A stretch of DNA of 64,000 nucleotides from Rhypophila decipiens (Eukaryota; Ascomycota; Sordariomycetes; Sordariales; Naviculisporaceae). Under the pieces are notes generated by a model, which saw only the letters and a list, made by a program, of their open reading frames with translations, was not told the origin of the DNA and made no database searches. Position numbers and translations under genes: made by a program. The stretch covers positions 124,001 through 188,000 of the forward strand of contig MU858090.1 in assembly GCA_033297075.1 (NCBI GenBank), read 5' to 3'. Shown here in pieces: positions 24,301-34,618 of the stretch; position 1 is the stretch's first letter; the number at the start of each line of letters is the position of its first letter.

Positions 24301-24815
24301 TACGCTTTTGGATGACGAGCTCGAGACGTTATTTAGCAGATTTCAGAAGAAGAGGGTTGATATTGCCAAAGAGACGATCACGACAGGGGATGGGGCTGCT
24401 GATAAGACTTCGCCTGGTGCAACTGGGACTGCTGGGACTGGGACTGTGGCCAAGGTAATAAGCGAAGAAGAGGTTTTGGAGGAAGAGAAAAAGGCGATTA
24501 AGTTGAGAGGCGAGGAACTCAAGGTGAGGGCGTTGAATAGGAATGGGAGGGTTGATTATTGTATTCAGGAGTGAGTCGTTTTTCCTTCCTTCCCTTGTTT
24601 ACACTCTCTCTGTTTTGATGTTTGATAGAGATGATTTGCTGACTAACTTGATTAGGAGCGTACTCGACTTTAACCCCATCAACACGATCGCCTCGCATAT
24701 GAGTTACTGGGCGGACGAAGACGTTAGTCACTTTGTCTTGTCGCAGATGTTGGCTGCTAGCAAGACCGGGAGGACGCCCCCTGTCCCTGGGGCAATGTCT
24801 GCTTTCAAACGGTGA
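21362..24815 (+). CDS. DDHD-domain phospholipase (PA-PLA1 / Ddl1 family)
   Basis: A 1122-residue intracellular phospholipase A1-like enzyme. Exon 1 is 21362-24570 and exon 2 is 24656-24815; the 85-nt intron (GTGAGT...CTGACTAAC...TTAG) gives CIQESVLDFN across the junction. The first ATG in frame is 21362. The N-terminal 150 residues are Pro/Ser/Thr-rich. A WFHAADIP element and an LGPVYWEGPTYDVRRGSWFY segment follow. The lipase core has LVTHGIGQ and HIVGHSLGSA, giving the GxSxG nucleophile at about Ser697. The DDHD region includes YCLGSPVGLFQML, FHPSDPIAYRLEP and, near the end, SHMSYWADEDV. Yeast Ddl1 acts on mitochondrial cardiolipin and other phospholipids, while mammalian members act on phosphatidic acid, so the substrate here is open. 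A polyglutamine-rich patch lies near residue 920. Confidence 0.9.
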
Positions 24816-25221
24816 ACTCAGCCAAATGATGATGGATATCCATGTTTGGCCGAGGAAGGTGATTTGATGATGATGAAGAGATGAGATCGTTACGGACGAT
24901 AAAGCGATGTCATGTCTTGATAGATAGGGCTGACTGGATGGATGGACGGATAGATAGATACCTCAATAGACATTGTAGATGGACTAGGACCCAGGGACCT
25001 AGATAGACGTTTTGGCTGGCAACCGGGCGCTTTCGGCTGGTTTGGCGTTTGGATTACATTGGCAGAGTAAGGAAGACAGGACTTGTCTGGAATGGTAATA
25101 TGGTTCAAGATTTACTCAATAACGATCGTACAGGTTAAGAGTGGATATTTATATTGCCACTGGGATAACATTTCACCGTTGAGTGGCGCGTATGATGATT
25201 TCTTGATGGTTTAAAGAGAAG
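24816..25221. other. Intergenic region with GATA-type simple repeat
   Basis: This is the 3' side of the DDHD gene. It contains a short GGATGGACGGATAGATAGATA-like simple repeat near 24.94 kb. No gene is recognised. Confidence 0.45.
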
Positions 25222-25503
25222 TTAAAATATGCGCCTAATATCCGGGAACCAGTCTTCTCAAATACAGGCACAACTCTTATTGGAATAGAGGCCTTGCCTG
25301 GCTAGAATAAATGCCTTGCCTGGACTAGAATAGAGGCCTTAACCGGCTGGAATAAATGCCTTGACTAGACTAGAATAGAGGCCTTGACTGGACTAGAATA
25401 AATACCTTGACTGGACTAGAATAAATGTCTTGAGAAAGTGAAATTGGACTGGTGCCTGTATACGAGAGTAGTGGTGCCTGAATATTAGGCGCCTTAAAAT
25501 ATG
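25222..25503. mobile_element. MITE-like element with inverted ends and 10-bp target duplication
   Basis: A perfect 10-bp direct repeat TTAAAATATG (25222-25231 and 25494-25503) brackets about 262 bases. The ends carry inverted repeats: GCGCCTAATAT (25231-25241) against ATATTAGGCGC (25482-25492), both perfect. A second perfect pair follows at the same spacing, ATACAGGCAC (25262-25271) against GTGCCTGTAT (25452-25461). The 20 bases between the two blocks match at about 12 positions on each side, so each arm is about 41 nt. The centre is a tandem repeat with no coding capacity. Short size, inverted ends and a 9-10 bp duplication fit a non-autonomous DNA transposon. A duplication of that length is typical of Mutator-like elements. 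One base (C at 25493) is unpaired at the right junction. Confidence 0.7.
25283..25435 (+). repeat. Seven-copy 22-23 bp minisatellite
   Basis: Seven tandem units start with GAATA. They alternate between a GAATAGAGGCCTTG form (units 1, 3, 5) and a GAATAAATGCCTTG form (units 2, 4, 6, 7), so a 45-bp higher-order unit has been duplicated. The last unit is diverged. The array fills the core of the MITE-like element. Confidence 0.85.
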
Positions 25504-26728
25504 CTGGCTGCTAATTATGACGGTGTTGATAATAGAGCCATGGCTACCGGGTACCTCTTCTGGATATCATATCATAAACCACCTACCTATCTGTCTTGGA
25601 GACTCACTTCCCGTCTGTGAGAGAGAGGACACCCCAAAGTACACAAAAGCCTTGATAAGCTCGCGTTGGGAATAAACAAGAGCCAACGACTTGAGGTTAG
25701 TTCTCTGCATCAACCATCTGTCTTATCTCTCAGTAACCGCGGAAACTCTTTCACCAACCTCCCCCACTCGCCAATCGGCACCATGATTGGAAGACCGAGT
25801 AAAGCGACCGAGAGGACAAGGCCAGTGAGTGAAGATCCTGTACCGACTGGCTTGTATATAGCAACTCGAGCAAAATGTCGAATGGAAGTTTTTCAAGGGT
25901 CGCCATGTTGCCGTTTTGTGTACTTTTTCCCTTGGAAACGATCGCAGAATGTAAGAGTTCTTTTTTTTCTCAAGACGAGAAGCAGGATACGAGTGATGGC
26001 TTTTATACCTAATGAGCAGAGTGGCGGAAAAAGTTAGAGTTGAAGATACGGTTTCCGTCAGGTGCTTCGGTACCTAAACTTTGTTTTGTGGCTCACTCAT
26101 AAAAGGGGCCAAGAGTTGATGATTGCGCCCCTTCTCACGAGTCCCCTTGACGATTGAGGGATAATAAGGAAGGGCCGTAGAACTAACTCCAAGTGCACAA
26201 CGATGGCTCCTGCTCTGACTGGATTTTATTTCTCTGTCTCGCCTGAGATTCTGCCTGGGTAACCAAACTTGTTCGCGAAGAAAGAACCGAGACATCACAC
26301 GTTTACTTTAGCACAGCAAGGGGGAAGAAGTTGACCAATTTCGTAAGTCATTGCAAGTACCAGCGTCATGTCAATTCCTCGTCATTAAGAGATAACTTTT
26401 GTCATTGCCATGTACCCGCGAACCCTGTGCGCCGAACCGATGAAGCAGCAACACAAGAGGTGTGAGATCCTCCAGACACGCCTGCGAAATTCGTCGCCAA
26501 CGGAAGATGAGGCCACCCACAAAGTGTCCCATAGCCATTGCCAGATAAATAATCCGCAAGCACGCCAACAAGGAGAACGATAAAAGAGATATAGGACCCG
26601 AACCACCACGCCAAACCAAAATGTTCCTGACCTGTTTGGCCCCGGGACCGGAAATAGGGTATATGTTTTGATTGTATCTCTTCTTCGTTCCCTGGTCTGC
26701 AAGGCACAAAATCTGATTTTTCGCAAAT
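25504..26728. other. Intergenic region, 1.2 kb
   Basis: No gene is recognised. The right end is expected to be the 3' UTR of eL18. Several overlapping minus-strand frames of about 100 codons at 26.4-26.73 kb run into the ribosomal gene and have no domain. Confidence 0.4.
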
Positions 26729-27800
26729 TTAGACCTTGAAACCGCGCGACCTTCTGCGACCACGGGCCTTCTCGAACTTGCGGCCCTTGGACTGGACGTA
26801 GGGCTTCTTGTGCTTGTGGGGACCGAAGCCGAAGTGCTTGAAAGCCTCACGGGAGTTCTTGGGACCACGGAGAAGGAGGGTGTTGGCACCGGTGGGCTTC
26901 TCGAGGGCAAGCTGATCGATGGTGATGGCCTGGCCGCCAGCGGCCTCAATGCGGGCACGGGCGGTAGCAGTGAAGCGGAGAGCGGCGACCTGGGCCTTGG
27001 GGACGGTCAGGAGGCGGTTGTCATCGGTGACAGTGCCGATGATAACGATGGTCTTCTTCTCATTGCCGTTCTTGAGGTTCTTCGCAATGCGGGAGAGCGA
27101 GACGGGAGGGCGGTTGATGCGGCTCATGAAAAGGCGGCGGAGCACGACCTTGTTGAAGGCAGAGTCAGTGCGGCCTGGTGGGGTGGTGAAAGAATTTGGT
27201 TAGCGAAAATCCCCATCGTCGCTGCGAATTTGAAAGGGTAAAAGAAGACAAAACTTACGGGCCAAGAAGCGGTAGAGCTTCACCAAGAGCTTGAGGTATA
27301 CATTGTCGCTCTTGGGGGCCTTGCGGTGCGTATTCCGCTCGTGGTGCTTGCGAAGATCGATACCTATCGTCGGCAAATCCCAAGTCAGCCTTTTTGGTTC
27401 AGGGTATGCTCAAATTTCCCTCTGGAACGATGGCTCAACCGGAAAGTCATCTGTCCTTCTCGACGTCGTTGTAGTTGTGTCTTGTCGCAGCTGTGTCCAG
27501 CATTGACAAGACACAACCACCAAATAACGATCAATCGATGAAGGAACAGAATCTTGACCAGGAGCACACAAAGATCGCCAGGATGTATTGGGAGTTTCTT
27601 TCGCAGATGAAGCAAAGTCAGGTTCATTCGAGATGTCCTCGTCACTCGGATTTCTCCAAGGCGACGGCGGGCTCAAGAATCCCCATCGTTTTTTTCAATC
27701 CACTCGCACACAAAGGCCTTCATCTCGATCATTTAAGAAAGAGACAATTCCTTGGATCTGGATCTGGTTCGTGGTGTTTGGTTTGGTATTACGTACCCAT
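26729..27800 (-). CDS. 60S ribosomal protein eL18
   Basis: A 184-residue cytosolic large-subunit ribosomal protein (yeast Rpl18 has 186). Exons are 27800-27797, 27363-27259 and 27174-26729. Exon 1 is only ATGG, followed by a 433-nt intron that begins GTACGT and ends CGATAG, giving the N-terminus [12 protein letters not shown] across the junction. The second intron is 84 nt. Family landmarks: [70 protein letters not shown] and the terminal [19 protein letters not shown] long intron right after the start codon is common in fungal ribosomal protein genes and often helps expression. The start was chosen because it alone supplies ATGG with a consensus donor in this interval. Confidence 0.95.
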
Positions 27801-28778
27801 CTTGGTGGTGGCTCAGGATTGTCGACAAAATCCGAGGTTCGATGGGAGAAGGGGAAAAAGGTCGTTGCTCAAGAGGGGAGGAAACAAAAAAAGGGTTTTG
27901 GGATATTTTGGTGGACACTAGCGTTGTGGGTGATTTGTGCGCAGGGCGGTGAGGGAGGGCAAGAGAAAAAAGCAGGGTGCTGTCAAGTGGGGGAGCAAAA
28001 ATGCCCCGTGCACCTAGTGAAGCTCGCTTCGATTGGTGGGGCATTCCGTCCAGCAAAGAACGATGCAAACGAATTTTTGGTACAGCACACCGCCTCACAG
28101 TTACCGCAGTAATATCCCTGTGTATACGGGGTAAATACTGTCCAAAACATACTCTCCCTCTGTTGTCTTGTTGTCAGATGCATCGAAGCAACACAAAGAA
28201 GGCGTAATGAATACAAGATCATAGCCATCATAGGACCCCTGACCTCATGCCACGCCTTGGTAGGCCAGAAATCCCGAGATTGTTGACAACACTGTATTGT
28301 GAAGAAGAGGCTCTGCTTGTCTATCGCAAGACAGATGTATAATGTACGTCGTTCGTGAGAGCCGACCCGTCTATATCCACAAAAGAAAATTACTCCCAAA
28401 CCAAGATTTGCTCAAAGATCCCGAAGGTTGAATCTTTCCTTTCTCTCCCATCATGAAGAGCTTCCCCCCTTTGTTTTGTGCCGAATTTTATATGTATGCT
28501 AGCAAACAAGGCTCCATGAATCGGGCCAGCCTCATCCGGGTATCGTTTATTAAATCGGTAGTGTATTGTACCGTCGATAAGAGTGAAAAGTGAAATGCCG
28601 GTTTGCAGGAAACGACCAACCGGGAGGTAAACCAGTAGTGCCTGTTGCAACTAGTCTCGCAGGCCTGGGCGATATCAGCTGGAGGCGTGGCGATTCGATC
28701 GGAGGTTTTCGCTACCGTAGAGGGTCGCCATCGATAGATGTCATCTCCTGCGATTGTATTATATCCTCCGGGGGCAGA
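27801..28778. other. Intergenic region, 1 kb
   Basis: This should hold the eL18 promoter and the 3' UTR of the carrier gene. Several frames of 120-170 codons overlap here on both strands; none has a domain or splice support. Confidence 0.4.
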
Positions 28779-30071
28779 TTATTGTAACAGCGGCTCCTCT
28801 TCGACCTTCAAGCTGACGAGGAAATCACGACACAGCTCAAAACTGAGCCAGCTGGAAGCCATACTTGGCGCGACCTTGAGGAGATTCGGCACAATCCCCT
28901 TGTAAAGGCCCTTGATTCCTTCCTGAGTGACAATAACACGGACTGCATCGGCGATGCCCTTGTACTGGTATCCCATGCCGGACATGGTGTTGATCTGGAA
29001 GCGCCGCCGTAATACATCGCTAGAAGAACTCGGGGTCAGATGTCTGGGCTCTTTAGTTGGACTGTAGAGCTCAACACTTACAATGGGTATGTGCATGTCT
29101 GCGCAACGGCGCCGGAAATCGCACCCGCTGCCAGTTTTCTCACCGCGCTAGGGTTCTCGTCGCCTTCCGGAGTAAAGTACTGCCGTACAAACTCGTATGT
29201 CATAAAGTTGAGGCCGACCTATATCCATGGAAATGTTAGCTCGTCAGGCGCAACGCAGCTGTGCCAACGAATTGTGCACGTACGTAGGGCGCGACACCCG
29301 CCACAGTCGGGACAATTCCTCTATACAGTGCTGCGAATCCTCCTTCCGTCTTGTACATCACGGTCATAGTTTCCCACATGCCAGGAAGTTTTTGCGACTT
29401 GGGACCGAGCTCCGCAAAGGAAGCAGACTGGATGGAAAGTCTCGTTCGGACGATATCGAGAGGGTAGGTGAACGTCACCGATGTGATGCCAGCAATACCA
29501 CCGCACGTTAACCGCGAAAGGGGCGTCAACGAGTCCCCGGAATACCGCTCAAAGAAGTTCTGCTCCTTGTCAGCAACCAAACCTCGGAAAGCCGCTCCCG
29601 TCGTGCCCAGTAGTCTGGACCCCAGGTCCCTGAGCCCCAAAAGCAACTGGAAAAGAAGCAACCCACCCTCTTGTAGAAATTATAGCTCCCAAACTGGACA
29701 GCCGAGTACGGCACAATGCGAATGCAATTCGTGCCATTGCCCCTCATGAAGCCGCGCCAGCCCTCCTCCTTCCACATCTTGGCGAGCGCCTTGCCCACGC
29801 TGAGCTTGTACGCATCGCGCCCCGCGCTCTGTACCTGGAACAGGATCTTGAGGCGCTCGAGCGGCGAGACGACTGTTCTCGAGACGGCGCCTGCGACACC
29901 ACCGGCGCAAAATGCCGCCACGACGGGCTGTGATACCGTTGCTCGGAGGTGGTCCATCGCGGTGAGTTTCTCGACGGGAGGCGGTAACGTTGGGGTCTCG
30001 GCGTCGCGTAGCTGGTTTGCCGTGTTGTCTATCGCCGCCCCGGGCTGGGCTGCCGCCTTGGTTTTCACCAT
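28779..30071 (-). CDS. Mitochondrial carrier (SLC25 family), YPR011C / SLC25A42-like
   Basis: A 352-residue inner-membrane solute carrier. Exons are 30071-29667, 29559-29284, 29218-29082 and 29019-28779, with introns of 107, 65 and 62 nt. The three tandem carrier repeats each have a P-x-[DE]-x-x-[KR] signature: [18 protein letters not shown] and YPFDVLRRR. Each is followed by a G-rich matrix helix motif ([30 protein letters not shown]). [21 protein letters not shown] and the FDVLRRRFQ form are shared with yeast YPR011C (APS/PAPS transport) and with CoA/ATP-Mg carriers. The substrate cannot be fixed from sequence alone. The 50-residue N-terminal extension is disordered. The first intron acceptor was placed at CAG before AACTTC; an alternative acceptor six bases upstream would add two residues. 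Confidence 0.9.
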
Positions 30072-32675
30072 GTCTGGCTGTGTCTGTTGGAGTGTAACAT
30101 GTTATAGGTTAGCTCTCTGGCTTGTTTCTTTTCTTGTTCCAACATGGCCCCAGTGTGAATAAAGTCCATCACCCCGAATTTCCTTTTGCGCAACTTGAAT
30201 TGACAAGGTATGACGTACAGCCGACATTGTGAAGAAGGGAGCAATGAGTAATCCAGGTCGGGCGTGCTCGAAATTGTCAAGTAGTACCGGGAAGGAATTC
30301 TTCCTCTTGTGGAATACACCGTCGACGTTGTCGTTTCGTAGTGGCCGCGAAAAAAAAAACCCCGAAGATGTCGTGAGATCGACGCTCGGGAAGGCTGCGC
30401 GCGGGCACACCCGGGTTCCAACAGCACGTTTAAACCGTAACGTATCGGTCAAGAAAAATCTACAACTTTAAAGATGAAACGAACGTCGGATTAAAGTAAG
30501 CTCTAAAACGAAAGCACCCTGCATATGTTGTCGTCGATAGAGTGGAGATTTTGGAGGCGAAAGGTGCGGCCGCGATGGTGGTTGTGGTTTATAAGATGAG
30601 CTTCGAAAGGGAGGCCAACATGTTTGACGATCTGGCCAGCCTAGGTGAGGAGAGGTTTCGTCCTTGGTGGCATCCACAGGCGGCGGCGTTGGGCCTTTCG
30701 TGTCGTCGGGACGTGTAGCTAGGTCGAGGCAGATTCAATTCAAGGCTGTCGGTGGATGGTATCTGAGGCGTCAGACTTTTCGGGGAGCTATGCAGGTCCG
30801 ATTCGATCGCAAGAAAATAGTCGCAGGGTAGGAGGGAGAATAAGAGGCAGTCGGTGGAGGTGGATTGAGGTAACCAAGGTGAAGAGGTTGTGACAAGAAC
30901 AATTCTATATTGATATTGCGAGTATATGCGGTCTTTGCAAGATTTGACAGACGAAAATAAAAGGCTCTGCATGCAAGGAGGTTCGGCAAGCTCTGCTTCT
31001 TTGCTTCTGCGTCTCCTTCAATGTTGCGTCGGTTGATCAAAGGAGAGGGCCGTGTGTGGGTGTGGCTTGTGGGGATTGGTTCAATGAGGAAAACCCGGGT
31101 CCCGCTCTTGCTTGTCCCAGCACCCGAATGACGACAATTTACCAAGACAAGGGGATTCCCTGTGATTGATTGTACAGTGCCGTTCTTTGCGGATTCTTCT
31201 TTCAGGTTGCATTTGCGGAGGAGCAGGGGAGTGTCTTTAAAGGAGAACAATACATACAATAACCATAAAAGGGGCCGGCTTCATTTTGATGGTGATGGAT
31301 AGTACAACGCGTACGGGGACAAAAAAGCAGTAAAAACGGCGCAGTTACTCCGTACAATCGGTCTTCTAGCCGTTGATCACGAAGCGCCGAGCAGTTGGGA
31401 TTCAACAGCGTGGCGTTTTCTTACCACGATTAAGATCTCACCCTCACCGCCGGGCTGTACCTACAGCACATCGCTATAACGGTCAGCTGTATCAACTGTC
31501 AAGTTCCTTGAGTAACGCTTGGATAAACTTTCCACTCATGTATTGGCGCTCTGGGGTAAGTGAGAATGCTGACAGGTTATGAAACCTCTCCAAAGTTCCT
31601 TCTAGACTCATTAGTGGATATGGTTTCTTTATGTTATGGAGTTCCTGTTCATGAACCATTTTACCGTTTCTCAGGTTCCATATTTATTTTGGGCACCAGA
31701 TGACACCATATGCCAGCGGTTAAGACAACCCGTCAGCCTCGTCCAACCGCCGAGACTATCTGGATCATATGGGAATGAGCTGGCAGGCTGATGAGCCGAG
31801 ACAATCTAGACAAGCTGAATACCGGTAGACTGAATTCCTATCACCAGCTGATGTCTTAGACGCTCAATACTGTAGGCCTACAATACTGTATGTCTTGATG
31901 GGAACCCCGTTCACCCGGCTTCAAGTTCGGCTTCTCACGGGAGAGTTCGGGCAGCTTCGATATCTCTCAATCTCGATCAAATCTACAATATCAAGTTACC
32001 TATCAACCACCTCAGAGTCGCAGACGTCCTTATCTCCCGCTCAGGTTCCCAATTCTATCCGCCCAAGAGTCTTGGTATTAGAGCCGCGAAATACCCCTCA
32101 GCATCGTGGATCCTCTTCCCCTCCGCTCCTCTGAGGATTGAGATGACAGCTCACGTTGTGGTAGTCATGTGGCGCCAAGCCAAGAGAAGAAACAGACCGA
32201 GTGACAGCCAAATTTGTTGTCTCATTACTACCTAAAACCACTAAACAAAGATCCTTTTGCCGAAGTACTTGTTACCGGGTCCTTCTGGTGCCTCGGTTTG
32301 AAAGACTGCGCTTGAAATAAACGAGAAAAGAAAAAGAAAAAGTAGAGAAACCTTGTGAATCTACAAATCTACGTTTCGCTTGCCGCCGATGTTCTTTTTC
32401 GTTCTTCGCAAAGATACGTGTTTTTTTTTCGTTCGCGCCGCATATTGATCATTCCCCCTCCTCTGACGAAGATATGTGGGCGAAAAATGGGACCCGAAAT
32501 TTGGAGGATTCGGCCGGCTCGAGACTAGAAGATCTTGAGAAAACGCATGCAGCACCCAGACTTGAGGCGCACAGATCAGTTCACCACCAGACGAAGGAAA
32601 GAGGCAACCATTGCACCCGCAGTAAGTAGTCTTACAACCTGCCCGTAGGTCATCTTTTTCATATCCTTTGTTGAC
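30072..32675. other. Intergenic region, 2.6 kb
   Basis: Only short unconnected ORFs are seen on both strands, none with a domain or convincing splice sites. The left 300 bases should be the promoter of the carrier gene and the right end the 3' UTR of the SR-protein gene. An A-rich GAAAAGAAAAAGAAAAAG tract lies near 32.33 kb. I recognise no gene here. Confidence 0.4.
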
Positions 32676-33936
32676 CTACTCGGCAACATCGAGATCGTCG
32701 TGGGTAGGACGCTCAGGGCTGTCGATGGCTGGAGATAAGAAAGAGATGTTAGTAGGTGTGTTGTTGAATACTGTCCAGGATTGATCTTACGCTTGCGGTC
32801 CTCCCCATTGGTGCCGTTCTCGCGGCGGTCCCTATCATCACGATCGCGCTCGTCCTTGACGTCACGGTCACGCTCACTGAACAAGTTGTTAGCACAAATA
32901 AGCAGAGGTAATGGTGCCGGGAATACTAACCGATCAGGGCTGCGAGAACGGTCACGGGTGTCGCGACGATCACGGTCGTAGTCCCTATCGCGATCACGGC
33001 GATCACTACGGTCATCCTTGCGAGGAGAGTAGTCCCTAGCACTGGAACGTCTCGGGCTAGGAGACCGGCGACGCGGCGAAGAGCGACGAGGGGCGCGATC
33101 ACGATCGTTGCGATCGAACCTCCAAGATGCAGATGGTGGTGTGCGAGCCCACTGTGAAACAGTTAGCCAAAAAAGCCAGCATGTCGAACATAAAGTGACC
33201 AGACCCACCTCAATCTTCAAAATGTCATCGCGACCAATGCGCTTGTTGTGCATGTCATGGTAGGCATCGTCAGCGTCGCGGCGATCCTCGTACTCGACGA
33301 AGGCGAAACTGGTTCTACTTATTAGCTTATAAGCGAAGTCATAAACAACCGAGAGTCGGGGAAACCCACAGTCTGCTACTAGCTGAGCGGGGGGCAGGAA
33401 TGTCACAACGGACAAGCCTTCCATATCTAAATTAACTTGTCAGTATTTTCGCGTAAACAAATTGGTTGTTCGATCTTTGTCTCTGCCGCCCTGGATAGAA
33501 CTCGAGATTTCACCTGCCCGAGAGGGAAACGTGGCAGGTGAGCTCGCCCGGTTTGATCGAAATCAAAGTATTTTCATCGCCGACCGCTCGATCGAGGACG
33601 TGGGGGGACGAGGAGAAGGCGGCGGCGCGAGAACATCGAGCGGGGTCAAGAGAGCGATACGGATGGGGAGACGAAGGACGGCGCTTGCGAGGGCGAGGGG
33701 GAGGGTGAAGAAAGAGACGCAGCGAGAGGGCGAGGGGGTTCGACGACGATGGGAGAGGAGACGAGATATAGGGGGACGAGGAGGAAGAGGAGGGTGATCG
33801 AGGACCGAACTCGAAGCCGATGATCGAGCCATCGCCGTAATAGTTAAACGTACCGCTCGAATTCGTACGCGAGGTCGCGCGCGCGTGTTCCGTGGCTGAA
33901 GCCGGTCACGTAGAGCGTAGTGCCGTTGCGAGACAT
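32676..33936 (-). CDS. SR-type splicing factor with one RRM
   Basis: A 199-residue nuclear RNA-binding protein of the serine/arginine family, similar to fungal Srp1/Srp2-like factors. Exons are 33936-33854, 33426-33370, 33308-33209, 33151-32931, 32876-32791 and 32728-32676. All introns are 54-62 nt except the first, which is 427 nt. The N-terminal RRM runs from TLYVTGF (RNP2) through RCDIPAPR to FAFVEYED (RNP1) and ends near residue 80. The C-terminal half is an RS/RD domain with RSPSPRR and many D-R-D-R repeats, ending in PTHDDLDVAE. It probably takes part in exon definition and mRNP export, and the RS region is the expected target of SRPK-type kinases. Very long first introns in SR genes can carry autoregulatory exons. 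Confidence 0.88.
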
Positions 33937-34618
33937 GGTGACGGAGACGCGACGTCGTGACAAGCAGTGACGGCCTAAAGATAAATGGAATGCTGTTCAG
34001 GGAATAAAAGAAAGTAAGGCTTCGCAGTCAAGGAAGATGCGCGGTGCGCAATCACTCAATCAACGGGTCCAGTAGTGACGAGAGGCACTTTTTGTGGATG
34101 TTGGTTTGCGATGGATTGATGTGAGAAATTTGGCTCAGGTGTCAGAAAGATGAACGTTCTGGGGAACCTTGACACCGGAGGCAAGCTGGTGGCTAAGGAC
34201 CCACTCCTGTGGCGTATTTGATTGGATGGCAAACCCAAGCTCTGGTTCGCTGCCTGCGTGTCAGCCAAGACTTTCGTGTACCTTCGGTGGGGCGGGCACT
34301 GCGAGCGTTTGAGACTGAAGATGAAAGAACCCGAACTCAAAGGGAGATGGGCCAAACTCCAAACCATAAGAGTTTCGGCCTCACTTAACCGGTGTTGTGC
34401 ACCTCTGTTGACGGAAAGAATGCAGTTGACAAAATAGACAACCACAGTGAGCTGCAAATATTGACGCCTCCCATTATTCACTTTGGATATACGGATGCGC
34501 TCCACCATGCTAATCACGGGAATAGCTTCAAGAGTTGAGATATGGTGTAGGCTTAAAAAGCACCGCCCGCTTTCCTTCTATATATCCAAGAACCTTCACC
34601 GCTAGGCCAAATCCAGTT
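33937..34618. other. Intergenic region
   Basis: About 680 bases between two minus-strand genes: the SR-gene promoter on the left and the sterol acyltransferase 3' UTR on the right. Nothing else is recognised. Confidence 0.4.
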
